From positions 125,909,501 through 125,973,500 of the forward strand of contig CM074857.1 in the NCBI GenBank assembly GCA_037501455.1: a stretch of 64,000 bases of DNA, in the 5' to 3' direction. A program made the position numbers and the translations under genes. Each line of letters starts with the position of its first letter. Positions within the stretch are counted from its first letter, which is position 1. Below the pieces are notes generated by a model that made no database searches, was not told where the DNA came from, and saw only the letters and a list, made by a program, of their open reading frames with translations. Source of the stretch: Lantana camara (Eukaryota; Streptophyta; Magnoliopsida; Lamiales; Verbenaceae). Positions 11,535 to 23,851 of this stretch are shown here, one piece after another.

Positions 11535-13545
11535 ATGGACAGCAGCCAGTACAAGGCGAGCAGCAATGACGGGTACGTCGAGGGCGGCGGCGCTCCGGCG
11601 GTGCCGAACAATCGGAAAATGAGGGGCACCGACGTCGTTTTGAGGTTTCTGGCGCTCGCCCTCTGCCTGGCGGCGGCGGTGGTGCTCGGCCTCAATAAGG
11701 AGACGACCACGGTGGCGGTGAGGCTGGTGCCGACGCTGCCGCCGGTGAATGTTCCGGTCACCGCTAAGATGCATTACTTGTCTGCTTTTGTGTAAGTATT
11801 ATTTGGCTTCCATCTCGTTTATATTATAGGGATAGCTGCAGTAGCATACTATATATTATATTGTATAGGAGAAAAGATTTTTTTGCCAATTTTGTCCATT
11901 TTTTTTTAATTTATTATTTTAATAAATTTTTATAGTAAAGTTATCCTTCGATCTTTGTATTTATAACATGTTGTCATCTAAAATTTTCTTTTTTTGATTT
12001 TGGTAAAAATATAATTGATCATTTTTGTATTTATAACATATCGCTATCTAATTTTTTTGTTTTCGGTGAAAATACAATTGATATGTAGGTTTTATAAACA
12101 TAGCACGGATTTTTTTAGTTAAAATTATTTAAAAAAATTTAGATGATGATATATTATAAATATAAAAATTGAATGGTGATTTATAACGAAAATTTATTAG
12201 GATAATAAATTAAAAAAAAAAAAAAAACCAAGTTCGAATGATATATATATTTTTCCTATTATATATGATGTATTATTTACGTTGAATTATATCTATTGGT
12301 TGAATATACTTATACATTAATTCTTTTTAATTTTATAAATTACCATATTACCACATTAAAACTTTTAATTTATTAATTAATTATAAGTAGTAAAAGTATA
12401 AAATCTTGACTATGTATCTGCACACGTGAACGGTTATCATCGCGAGTTTGAGATTCCTCGGGAACGCAAACTTTTGAAAAATTATATAATTGATCATATA
12501 TTAAAATATATATTAGTAATTATCTCTTTATAATATGATATTTTTATTTAAAAATTTCTGCTTTCTGGGTTCAATGAAGACTCGTATTAAATCATAAAGC
12601 TGAGCTAGTACATAGGATATGGGTAATTTTAGTCCGAGTCTCGCTTAGCTAAATCGGTGTAATGAGGGGGCGAGTGTTTTATACTTGTCCTGTGGATGGT
12701 GGAAAATTTAGGGAAAGTGACCAATCAAATGGCAAGTGTAACACACTTGCTCTCTAATTGGTTGGGGTTCGATCGAACCTGGTCTGGGTTAGAATTTTCC
12801 ACAGCATATATATATTCATTTATTTATTGTTACAGCCAGGAAATTCAATTAAAACCTGTAAAACTTTATTACGTGTTGAAATTGCTAGTCTTTTTGCAAG
12901 TTGGGTCTGCCCAATAAATGATGTAATTTATTGAACATTTTGCTAACTCATAATTTCTTTAAAAAAAAAATTCTTAAAAGTGATAGACCCCTTGTCTATT
13001 CATGTTCCTTATACTAAACATCCATTTAGGCCGTTGCGATTGTAAATGCACGGACATCTTTATAAATATAATTTTAATATACTGTGCCGTGTCGGAAATT
13101 TGTAATGAAAATTGTATCTTGTCCCTTTTATGTGGTGAATCTTTTAAAAAACATGTCCCGTATCTGCGTATCTCATGCTGTGCCATTGTGTTCCAATCCG
13201 TGTTTATGGAATAAAATCTTGTTTTTCAGGTTCCTCGTGGTGGCGGACTCTATTGCATCTGGTTATGCAGCAATTTCACTACACCTAGCATTGGCAAATA
13301 TGGGTGCAAAAAAGGGCGTCTCCCTCTTCGTCGTCCTCTCCGACCTGATAATGGTGGCTCTGCCCTTGGCCATCGGCCTCATGGGCTACAAAGGGAACTC
13401 GCACGTGCAGTGGAAAGAAGTCTGCAGCGTTTTCGACAAGTTCTGCGACCATGCGGCCGCCGCCATCGGCCTCTCCACAGCCGCCGCGCTGGCGTTCTTC
13501 GTGTTGGTGGAGCTTGCCACCTTCAACCTCCACAAGAAACACTAA
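11535..13545 (+). CDS. CASP-like membrane protein, CASPL1 group (copy A)
   Basis: Two exons: 11535-11791 and 13230-13545 (stop TAA), with a 1438-bp intron opening GTAAGT and ending TTTTTCAG; 190 residues. CASP-like proteins are plasma-membrane proteins with four helices; Casparian strip members organise local wall deposition. Four hydrophobic segments are visible: residues about 37-53, 86-109, 117-140 and 163-187. The family's Arg in helix 1 (VLRFLALAL) and Asp in helix 3 (VLSDLIMVAL) are present, and the GNSHVQW loop is typical. The TLPPVNV...SAFV segment points to the CASPL1D/1E group. Compared with copy B it keeps a four-residue RLVP/LVPT segment before LPPVNV but lacks seven residues (21 bp) in helix 3, which joins VAL to PLAIG. 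Whether the shortened helix 3 still works is unclear. Confidence 0.85.
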
Positions 13546-14197
13546 GTTGTGAAGTTTGGGGCTATGTGATATGTGTGAAAGTGTTTTGTGCTAGTTAAGT
13601 TACTTAGGTTAATCAATATGTTTAATGTTTAGCATGTATCAATTAAATTAATCCTTATGTGGAAAAGACTAAGACTTTGATGTTTTTGTGCTCAATATAT
13701 ATTCCGAGTGAAGATAATATTGAATATTCTGATTGATTTTGAACACAACTTAATGAAGATTATACAACGAAGATGAATTGTCATGAATTATGAGATGATC
13801 ATGCTAAATCGTGATTAATTTCTAGTTTAACTTATTGATTATTGATTAATATACATAATTAACTAATATCTCTCTCTCTCTCTCTATATATATATATTAT
13901 TTTGCAATGAAATTATGTGGACTCATTGGCTTGACAGATGAAGAAAATCCCTGCGCATTATCCCATGTGCAGTAACATTGAAGACTTCCACAAAATAATT
14001 CCAAATTAATGAATACCATACATTAACAACAAAGCCACATAAAATATATATTTACACGCACAATACCCCACGCAACGTGCTTAATAATTGACTGGAATAC
14101 TGGATACTAATACCAATATTGTTACAAATAAATTATTAGTTAGATGTTTATTATTATTATACAAGTTTAATACCATTTTTGATACCGCAAATATGAC
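13546..14197. other. 3' flank of CASP-like A, then gene-free DNA
   Basis: The first ~110 bp (gaagtttggggctatgtgatatgtgtg, then tagcatgtatcaattaaat) match the 3' flank of copy B at 27528-27640, so the 3' UTR is shared. A (CT)n(TA)n run lies at about 13868-13898. No other feature seen. Confidence 0.6.
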
Positions 14198-16945
14198 TTT
14201 TTTTTTTTTAACGGAAACAAGGAACTATGCATTACAAAGGAGTGTCTATCATTACAAGATGTATAATAGAAGAGGGGGCACATCAGGCGAAAAGGAGCAA
14301 TCACTAACAACTAATTTTGCAAGGGCATGAACAACTCTATTCCCATCCCTATGGACAAAAGAGAAAGAAGTGAAAGACAATTGTTTAGAGATATATCTAA
14401 TTTCTTGAATAAGGTTGCCAATGGGGAGTAATCTAGTTGTAGAATTCTTGAGAGCCTGAACAATAATTAAAGGGTCACCTTCGAATATAGGTGAATCAAA
14501 AACCATTTGGATTGCAAGTTTAGTTGCAAATTTTGTTGTCAATGCTTTCGCCCGAAGCGCATCCCCACCGGGTTGTATTTTTACGAACCTCCACACAATG
14601 CAGTGACATAGAATCTCTTGCAATAACACCAACTCTCATGGTACAATCCGAGCTAGACACTGCTCCATCAAAATTGATTTTAATGACGCCTTCGCGGGGA
14701 GGAGACCATAAGGATCTTGATGCTTGGGTAAATGATGAATGAGTAGGAGTCGCATGAAAAGAAAATAACCTAAAAGCACCAAGACAACAATCTACCATCT
14801 GAATGACTCCGTCCGGTGATGTAGAGATGTTCTCCATAATCTTTTTATTTCTACTTGTCCAGAGAGCACAACAAATCATAGAGAACCAAGCATAATCTAT
14901 GCAAGATAGTTGTTTATGAATCCCCCTTAACCAAAGTTCGATATTACTCACCCAATTTGACACCACCTTCCATATTGAGATATTAATTTCTCATTCCAAC
15001 CCTCAATCCGTTGGCAAACATGTTCCCGATGGAGGTGAAAACATCCCTCTTTTTTGTTCCTATGACGGAAGGTAAGTCAAGATATTTCGCATAACGTTAC
15101 CGAAGGTGAATATTTAAGAAATAAGCAATTTCATCTCGTTTTGCGGTTTCAACCCGCTTACTAAAAACCATTACATTGGATCTATACATTTTTGAACCAC
15201 CTTTGAAACACTTTGGTAGTGCTCCTGGATCGAAAATAATATTCCAAAGCTTTCGTCAGACTTATGAAAATTTACGTCTTGGCCTGATGCTCACCCATAC
15301 ACCCGAAGAACATGCTTAACACATTTAGCCGCCTCCATTGTAGCTTGGCAAAAGATTAGCGTATTGTCAGCAGAAAATAGGTAGCTCACAGTTGGGGCTC
15401 TCTTGCAAATTGCATGCAACACTTTTTAGTTTGGACTTAGCCTCTTCCGCTTGAATTAAGCAATTAAGGACTTCTGCATATAACAAAAATAAATAAGAGG
15501 ATAACGGGCCTCCTTGTCTGAGACCTCGTTCTGGAACTAAAGACTCAAATTATTTACCAGACAATATACAGGAGTAAGAGACAATAGTCACACACCACAT
15601 GATCAAATTGACAAAAACATTATCAAAACCCAATCCAATCATCACATTTTTGAGAAAGCTCCATTCAACCTTATCATAGGCTTTACACATATCAAGTTTT
15701 AAAGCCATGCGTCCCTTTTTTTTCCCCAAATTTTATGTTTTAGAAAGTAGTTTATCTCAAATGCAATCAAGACATTGTTAGTAATTAGTCGCCCCAGAAC
15801 AAAAGCTGATTGAGAGGGGGAAATGATTTTATCTAAAATGTGTTTTAGCCCGTTTGCTATGGTTTTAGCCACAATCCTATAAAGAACATTACAAAGATTG
15901 ATGGGATGGAATTGGGTGATGTATTCAAGGTTCAGATATTTTTAAATGAGCACAATATGCATTTTGTTTAGATTGGGTTTAATATCGTGATTATTCAATC
16001 AATTAAGCACATATTCAATAACGTCTGGACCGATTTGATTCCAAAAAGTTTGATAAAAAATAGGCGGCATACCGTCGGGCCTTGGGGCTTTGAGCAGGGA
16101 CATTTGGGAAATGACTTGAGAGTCTTTGGAGTGTAAGGCTTGAGAAGGGCTTCATTCATCTTATTGTCAACTCTAGCCCTGACTGATTCAAGAGCAATCT
16201 CCATATCTTCCATTGATGGCTGATCTGATGTAAAAATCTTGGAGAAATAATCAATGATAGTACTTCGGATTTCCATCTCTTTTGCTATCCATCTACTGTT
16301 CTCAGCTCGTATTCGATGAATCTTGTTTTGCTTAAACCTCTTGGATGCCTTTGCATGAAAGTAAGATGTGTTCTTATAGTCCTCCTTCAACCACTGAATC
16401 TTACTTTTTTGTTTCCAATGCATCTCTTTTTTTGCATTGACAGTTCTTCAAGCTATTTCTTCAATTCAAGTTCTGATTTTTTTGAAGTTGGAGTGATCTC
16501 AACCTTTCTATGTTCTCAATTTCAGTTTCGATATCTACCATGCGTTTGTTAAGTTTTCGAACCAGCCTCTGCTCCACGCTGAAATTAAATTCATCCAAAC
16601 ATTTATTAATATTTCTCTCAATTCGAGTTTCAAGAGATTCTGCTTCATCATGAGTCCAGCATTTTGTTAGAATTTGATCACGCTGATCTGAGCATAGCTA
16701 ACTTGCTTCAAAACGAATCAGTTTTTCCCCTTTCTGTTGAGAATCAAAATTTTCATCCAAATTTAGACAAAGTGGACAATGATCTGAATAGACTGAGCTA
16801 AGATGCCTAATAATAATTGTGCTCGGGAAAGTGAAAATCGAAACAATATTTGCACAAACACTATCCAATCTCACACGAACTGTATCCAAATATATTCTAT
16901 TATTGCTCCAAGTAAATGGTGGGGCTATATGTATTAGTTTTAATG
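14198..16945 (-). mobile_element. 5'-truncated LINE (L1 type), minus strand
   Basis: The minus strand ends in a poly(A) tail, seen as T12 at 14198-14209. Going upstream it carries the remains of ORF2: RNase H (14252-14960), reverse transcriptase (about 15300-16000) and an endonuclease C-terminus (16698-16915). The 5' end is lost near 16945, within the endonuclease, the common outcome of incomplete reverse transcription. I could not find a convincing target duplication. Confidence 0.8.
14252..16915 (-). pseudogene. Degenerate LINE ORF2 (endonuclease end, RT, RNase H)
   Basis: Reading downstream on the minus strand: PPFTWSNNR and YSDHCPLCL (SDH motif of the AP-type endonuclease, 16698-16915); WKQKSKIQWLKEDYKNTSYFHAKASK (16330-16423) with the usual RT upstream block; RGLRQGGPLSSYLFLLYAE at about 15470-15530 (RT core); SADNTLIFC near 15350-15376, where the active-site pair Asp-Asp has become Asp-Asn; then PPREGVIKINFDGA near 14660-14710 opening a C-terminal RNase H. 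Frame changes and stops separate these blocks, so the ORF is dead. RNase H at the C-terminus is known in some plant L1 LINEs. Confidence 0.8.
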
Positions 16946-17644
16946 TTCATGCAAACCTCACATAATTGATGGGGTACTACCGAATAACTAATCCGATTAC
17001 CAAATTGTAAGCACACCATGCAAGAGTGAGACAACCTAGGAAAAATTTAAAAAACTACTTCATATACAATGAAAAATAATCTTAAGTTTTTTATTTGATG
17101 TTTTTGTAATTATTTTTTTTATTTTTATTTTTTGGTCGCACTTTAATTTAATTTTAATTATTGAAATGTAATTGATCAATATTTGAGTCACTACTCATAA
17201 TAATAGATCAAATATTTTAATGTGTTGATGATTTGAATTAAATAATTAAATTAAACAAGATATGTCATTGTAGACCATTTATATTTGGTGCCAATTCATT
17301 TATGATCACTCGAATTTTGATGTCGACTTCTTGTCACGTCCACCACTTCAATCCTTTTCTTCTTTTTTTTTTCCGTCTTAATTCACCGTAATTTCGTTAA
17401 ATAATACATCAATTACTATTATTCAACGCTTGTATTTATTAAAAAAAAAAAAATTATTTTATGGATGTAGATTTTGAAAACAAAGCCCCATCACGATTTT
17501 GATCGATTAATTTATTTACTTTAATTATTGTAATCTAGAGTAGTAGTTATTTTTTTTCCTATCATTCTAATTCATATTTAAAGTTTATCTTTAATCGATT
17601 CCAAATAAAAGCTAATAAGATGTGTTGTTGAAATACATATACGA
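16946..17644. other. Gene-free AT-rich spacer
   Basis: Poly(T) and poly(A) tracts, no coding signal, no repeat boundary that I can define. It ends where duplicated block B begins. Confidence 0.5.
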
Positions 17645-18323
17645 CAATATAAATATAATAAAAATTGACATAGATTTAGGAGAATTTATAGTACAAACGA
17701 TATGACATTCTTTTTGTATATATGTAATTAATAAGAAAATTATCAGAAGGTATACGAGTATGAGTGAAGGAAAAGAAGATTATATTGAAAATTATGTCAC
17801 ATTTTTATTAGATGGGTATGTCATATGTGTAAATATAAGTTAGTTATTTTAGAATAAACAAATTCACAATATAAATTAATATATTTTAAAAATAATTATA
17901 TTTGACTGCCTTATATTTATTCCTAATTATAACGTAGTTAATCATTATCAGAAAATTAAATGTAGAATAATCAAATTTCAATATTACATTCATTGTTATG
18001 ATCATGTGCACATACGTTCATTTCATTTAAAATCCAAAACCATTAATTAAAAGATTTATAAAAAACTACGTTGTAAGAGGTCCTCCGTAATAAGCGCCTT
18101 CAATACCTCGGGAGATTAGTCTCTCATTTAATTGGGTGGGGGAAACTCTAAGAGATCAAAAATTAAAAGATTTATAAAGAAAACGAGATGTAAAATTAAT
18201 GGTGAAATGAATACTTTTGACTTCTAATTCAAGATTTTTTCAGTTTCACACCACTTTCCTTTTACCTCAACTCTGCCCCTTTTTTGTTGCAATCCCAGCC
18301 TCATTCTCCCCTCAAATATTTCA
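17645..18323. repeat. Start of duplicated block B, with a ~98-bp insertion
   Basis: It matches block A from about 7945. At 18045-18062 and 18161-18178 the 18-bp phrase aattaaaagatttataaa occurs twice around a ~98-bp segment that copy A lacks. That looks like a retroposed insertion with its target duplication. The last nine bases, aatatttca (18315-18323), are the left target duplication of the MULE. Confidence 0.7.
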
Positions 18324-18555
18324 GGGTTTTTTCTAAAAATATTATAGTTTCCCAAATATATTGCACATCTATTGTACTTTCTGGGGCTATTGCAAAAATA
18401 TTGTAAGCCGGTTTTTATGAAGCTGATTTTAGGGTTTTTTTTTTTTAAGATTATTTTATAAAGTCGGTTTCAATGTTACTGGTTTATTTTTGATTTATTT
18501 TTTTCATCAAATTTCCAAGACTGAAATTGAAGTAAAAAAAAAAAAAATTGAAAAC
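18324..18555. repeat. Left terminal inverted repeat of the MULE
   Basis: About 225 bp, matching the reverse complement of 23615-23842 with scattered differences. It includes repeated AAGCCGGTTT-type units that may be transposase binding sites. Confidence 0.85.
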
Positions 18556-19245
18556 CTTATCCGGGAGAAAAAGACCCGGTTTCCTTGTACAAAACAGTGT
18601 CCCCGCGAAAATAGTTTCTTTGACACTCAGATTAGGTTCTGACTGTAAATGGATTTTGTTACTCTTTTGACCTTTCCTTTTCATTCCAAGGGAAGTCTTC
18701 TTTGCTTCAAAACTGAACAGGGGCAGGAGGAAAACATTTGGGGCCAAGGTTTGAAGAAGCAATGTTGGAGGGGAAAAAAATATTGAAGGCTCTAGATCTC
18801 TCATCCATTATTGGTATGTCGGTTTTATTGGAATTTTTCCCTTTTTTTTTTATTTGTTGATATGGACCTCTATGTAATAATTCAAGGTGTGGGTCTTCTT
18901 ATATATATGACTTGGATTTGGGATAAATTTTTTGAAATCTTGTTGTTGAAAAGTCGTTACATTATTTTTCGTAAAGTCGTTACATTATCTTGTCTGTTCA
19001 CGTCAGCTTTCACATGCATGTAAAGTGCAGCCAACGAATCTTGTTGAATAAAACAGTAAAATTCGTAAAACTATAAACGGCTTCTGTTAAAACAACTCTC
19101 TATAAACCTTGTCTATCCGAGAAAGGTGTAAACTACTACAATTCCTATAAAAAAACGACTCCAACAAAATCTCCCTATTCCTATACTCACACGACTTATA
19201 CTCCCCCCCCCCCCCAAAAAAAAATTGAATTCTTTTTCTCACTAC

Positions 19246-22200
19246 ATGGATACTATAGGTTTTCTGGTATACTATGGTGGTAATATTATTGAATCAAATT
19301 ACTCCATAGTATATGATCGGGGGCCTGTTGGGTTGATCAGTTTGCACCGATCTTCGTCATTTATCGATCTTATAGATGAAATTTATTCCTATCTTCATAT
19401 TCATCGAGATCTATATACCCTTAAAATATTGGCATCTTGTCTAATTTGTAAAAACCCACCGATGGAGAAAGTAGTGCCAATAACCAATGATGAAGAATTG
19501 CGATACTTTACGCATCCCGAGAGAGGGGTAGAATGTGTTCCCATATATATTCAATCTGAGTATGGGAATGAAATGGGAAATCTAATGTCTATGGTAACAC
19601 AGGAAGAAACACCAATGGTTGATGAGATTACCCAAGGGTTTTCTGGAATGGGTATGAATGACTATCGTGTCTCGAGCTCAACCCTCCAGTTTGATCTCAA
19701 TATTCCGTATCCTGCGGTGCAGACGCCTATACACCAACCTTGCAATTATATTGACGTAGGAACATCCAGCCAACCAAGTATATATGAAACTGGATGTGCC
19801 CATCATTTTGATGTAGAAGACTAACAACAAGAAGAAAATATTATCCAAGAAAGCCATAATACAAGTTTGCCTGATCTTGTCGCTGATAGTTTCCAATAAG
19901 AACCCCTAATAAATTCAGAGGGAGAGGAATCAGATGCAGATGATCCCACGCCAGAGGAAGGAGATCCAATCACAACCAACGAGGAAGAAGAAACAATACG
20001 TGGTATGCATAAAGCTCTTAGTGACCAAAATAATCACAACGATAGGGACAGTGATGATGGAAGAGAGTACAACAACTTCCAACCAACTCAGGACCACTCA
20101 GCTAACCATATACGTAATGTCCATCTTTTTTTGCTCAACACATTTCCAGAGGTGACACCCGATTCAATTGATGTTCCTGCTAAACATTTCAGTTTGGTGT
20201 ATGATCGTAGCAAGGGCGATCTAGAGGTTGGAATGACTTTCAAAGATAAAGCACACGTCATAGTCTCCGTTAAGGATCATTGCATAAAATGGGCGAAGCG
20301 TGAATATACTGTTAAAGAAAGCACGCCTAAGATTTGGAAAATCGCATGCATAAATAGTTGTTGCCCCTGGATTATGCGTGCAAGCAAGAAACACAACAAG
20401 GGGTTCTGGAAAATAACAAAATTGGCGCCTCGTCACCATTGCATGCCGAATGAACGTACATGTAATCATGCAAATTTGGACGCCGCCTTTGTAGCGAGTC
20501 TGATACTACCGTTCGTACGTACTAACTATGGGTATGAGGTTAGTAACGTACGAACACAAGTTCACAGCATATATGGTATTAACATTTCATATTCAAAGGC
20601 ATGGCAGGGATTGAAGAAGGCACGAGCTATCGAATTTGGAACATGGGATAGTTCTATTCAAAAACTGCCTCGGTACATGAAAGCAATACAAAAGTGGAAC
20701 CCAGGTAAGAGAAACTTTTGATGAATTAAAATTTTTCAGTATGTAAATACACTAAAAAATTCAATATTTTACAGGAACTGTTGTAGAATGGCTTCATAAT
20801 ACCCATTTTAGATCTACCATCCCAAACACATACATGGTGAAGCATGTCTTTTGGGTGTTCAAGCCATGCATTGATGCATTCCAGCACATGCGTCCTGTCA
20901 TCAGTTTCGATGGCACACATCTATATACAAAATACAAACACAAACTCCTAGTCGCGGTGGGCATGAATGGTAACCAAAATATCCTACCATTGGCTTTCGC
21001 GCTAGTTGATGAAGAGACAGAAATCTCCTGGAAATTCTTTTTATACCATCTGGCAAAAAATTTCTGTACATCATCACCCGTGTTTGTCTTATTTCAGATC
21101 GTCATAGGGCCATTCTATGCTCCATTAATAGCACCGTAGAGTTCCAAGAGCCAAGGGGGTGCCATCGTTACTGTTTGCGCCAAATTTGTTCAAACTTCTA
21201 CAAGGCTCATGACAAGTGTCGAAATTGTCAAAATAAATAAATATCCGGTTCACAGCTAAACAGAATATAGTGCAAGGGGTCGAATCCACAGAGACTGGTT
21301 GGAAGTAATTCTACTTACTTGCAGGAAAAACGTGTAATAACTAGCCGACTAAATTAGGAAGGGGGGGGGGGGGGTTTGGAGTTAATTTCTACTAACTAAC
21401 TAAGAAAACAATTAAATTAAACTAGATTATAAGAAATAAATAATCACGTTGGAAATAGGTTTTAAACAATCAAGTGGAAAATAATACCTAGTTACTCATG
21501 TCCATATTGTTCGAAAGCAATAAACAAAGTAAAAACATGAATCTAACTAAAGGAAAGATTATCTCGGATGAATCTTCAAGCTCTTGCCTCCAAGATCTCC
21601 TCGCCTCTGCTGCTCCAAATCTCCAAGGAAAAGTGTACGTGAAAAGTCCCCCTTGTTCCTGCCCAAAACATTAATATATAGTTGCAGAGCCTTGGCCAAT
21701 AAGTTGATACTCTTCTCCAAATCCTAAGCAAATTAGGAGTCCATGTCTACGAAAAGCTGCTGCCAAAATAAATCCAACTGGGCTTCTCCATGAAATAATT
21801 CCACGCTGCAACAACTTCCTTATGAGCCCACCTAAGGTACCGGCCCACTCCTCCACCAAACACAATGCAAATTGATTACTCAGTTCGGGCCTCTTTCATG
21901 GGCAAAGTAACGCGGCCCAATCAGCAACAATCCACCAAGGAAAAAGTCCTGCTCCAAAAATTCCCTTTAATCAACCCACAAAATCTCCATTTATGGTGAA
22001 ATTAGCTCCACTGCACTAGAGACAAAACACATCACAGGCACCAATATATTTATCATTTAAACACTAAAAGTCAGCCATTAACATACCAAAAATACGAGGT
22101 TTAAACATGTTATCAGCTCATTCTTCACAATCTCTAAAGGATTTGTGTTGGCAAGCAGGGGATGCAATGGAGACCAAAACCTACGACAAAATAATGAGAC

Positions 22201-23050
22201 AAATTGCTGTATTGGATATGAGGGCGATCGAGTGGTTTGACAACCTCCAACCTGAAATGTGGACAGCTTCACACGATTTGGGGGGGGGGGGGTCCGTTGC
22301 GGAATGACAACAACCAACATTTCTGAGTGTTTCAATGGTGTGTTAAAGAATGTTCGTCGACGGCCAATAGTACCAATTGTTGAAGCGACACTAAACCGTA
22401 CAGCTCTGTACTTTGTTAACCGTCAAAAGAGTGGCCTGCACAGCAAAAGCATGAGTCATGCCTGGACTGATTATGCATACAACATATTCAAAACGAATCT
22501 TGAATGTTGTGGTCAGCACATTATTACAAAGTACGATCACCGAGATCTTCGAGCAGAAGTAATTACGCAAAATCATGAGTCAGGTGGGAGATCCAGGAAA
22601 AATATCGTATGTTTATCCGAGCAAACATGTTCATGCGGTTTTTGGAAAAGGTACGGGATACCTTGCTCTCATGCCATGAAAACAGCCATATCATTTGATA
22701 TGATGCCATCCTACTACATAACTTGGTATTATGAAATTGATCATTACTTGGAAACATATATCGGTGGATTCACACAGATTTGGGATGAGGATTATTGGCC
22801 GGAAGCATCATTCAATTTGATAAACACCACTGAGATAAGGCCCCAAAGATTGCGAGGAACAAATAATGCAGCTAGTCGGGCAGATCGAGATCGGACAACA
22901 CGCTATCAGATGGAAATGGATCGTTCACAAACATGGGCAAGGGCCCGTGGTGCTCGTGCTGGAAGAGTTTGGAGCTTATATTATTTGCATGTTTTTATGA
23001 TTCCCCCCGTAGATAAATGTTTGAGATTACAACACCTAGCCTTATATTAA
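19246..23050 (+). pseudogene. MULE transposase (MuDR type), multiply disrupted
   Basis: The N-terminal part starts at ATG 19246 (MDTIGFLVYYGGNI). The MuDR DNA-binding region is at about 20200-20480 (Cys/His spaced as in WRKY-GCM1 folds). A 70-bp GT-AG intron lies at 20705-20774. The MULE transposase core follows, with Asp in VISFDGTHL (near 20908), Asp in ISDRHRAI (near 21100) and Glu in TNISECFNG (near 22320), so the DDE triad is recognisable. The SWIM zinc finger is CSCGFWKRYGIPCSH (22630-22676). Breaks: TAA at 19822 and about 19897, one missing base near 21078, a solo LTR inserted after 21209, and a 13-G run (22280-22292) where the frame changes. Removing the LTR and one 5-bp duplication would restore reading across that junction, so the LTR entered a coding copy. 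Confidence 0.88.
21210..22115 (-). mobile_element. Solo LTR (906 bp) inside the MULE transposase
   Basis: On the plus strand it begins TGACAAG and ends GTTATCA, flanked by perfect 5-bp duplications gctca at 21205-21209 and 22116-22120. It has no internal retrotransposon region, so it is a solo LTR left after recombination. Its start (gtgtcgaaattgtcaaaataaat, then gggtcgaatccacagagact) is the reverse complement of the end of the LTR at 45485-47636, so both belong to one family in opposite orientation. A 14-G run lies at 21361-21374. Confidence 0.88.
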
Positions 23051-23489
23051 ATAAATTGGGTTCAATTTTTGCAATATTTCATTTTGACATGGAATCATAT
23101 TAAATGAAAAATATCCTTTTCATATTCGAATTAAAATAAGCGAAAACAAAATTATTGAAAACTTCAAAATTTTAATTGCATTTAGCGAGATTCAATTTAA
23201 AGAAAATCATTAAGTGTACATATTAATTTCAATTAAGTTTAGAATAACGGTTTCCATAATTAATAGACAAGATATCGTTATAAGATAAAAAAAATATTAG
23301 TATTATAACTCTTTGCATCTACAACGGCCTCTATAAAATTTTGGAAATAGAAAACATGGTATACAGAATGCTATATATTGCTTTGGTGAAAAAATTTTCA
23401 ATAAACATGGTTTGAGAATTGGAAGTTTACGGGAAAAATAATTTTCTTCAAATGAAACCGGTTGTTCTCGTACCGGTTAAGTTTTTTTT

Positions 23490-23842
23490 TCAATTATTTC
23501 CAATTTCAATCTTGGGAAAATGGCGAAAAAATAAATCAAAAATAAACCGGTAACATTGAAACCGGCTTTATAAAAAAATCTTAAAAAAAAGAAACCCGTA
23601 AAACCGGCTTACAATAAATTTTTTTTTTTTCAATTCAATTTCAGTCTTGGAAATTTGATGAAAAAAATAAATCAAAAATAAACCGGTAACATTGAAACCG
23701 GCTTTATAAAATAATCTTTAAAAAAAAAATACCCTAAAACCGGCTTCATAGAAACCGGCTTATAATATTTTTGCAATAGCCCTAGAAAATACAATAAATG
23801 TGCAATATATTTGGGAAACTACAATATTTTTAGAAAAAACCC
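23490..23842. repeat. Right terminal inverted repeat of the MULE, inner part duplicated
   Basis: The outer copy is 23615-23842. A second copy of the inner half (aaataaaccggtaacattgaaaccggc) lies directly inside it at about 23530-23610. The left arm has only one copy. Confidence 0.8.
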
Positions 23843-23851
23843 AATATTTCA

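Larger units (their letters stand above)
18324..23842 (+). mobile_element. MULE (Mutator-like) DNA transposon, 5.5 kb
   Basis: It begins GGGTTTTTTC and ends GAAAAAACCC. Perfect 9-bp target duplications, aatatttca, lie at 18315-18323 and 23843-23851. Terminal inverted repeats are about 225 bp. The interior encodes a Mutator transposase (19246-23050). Block A at about 8890-8905 (cccttaatttcatgtt) is the empty counterpart of this site. The element is itself interrupted by a solo LTR at 21210-22115. The right arm contains a second copy of the inner part of the inverted repeat (about 23490-23615). Confidence 0.93.

Noticed and set aside
14190..16960. Target duplication for the LINE
   Set aside because: gcaaatatgac on the left and gcaaacctcac on the right are only partly alike; not enough to claim.
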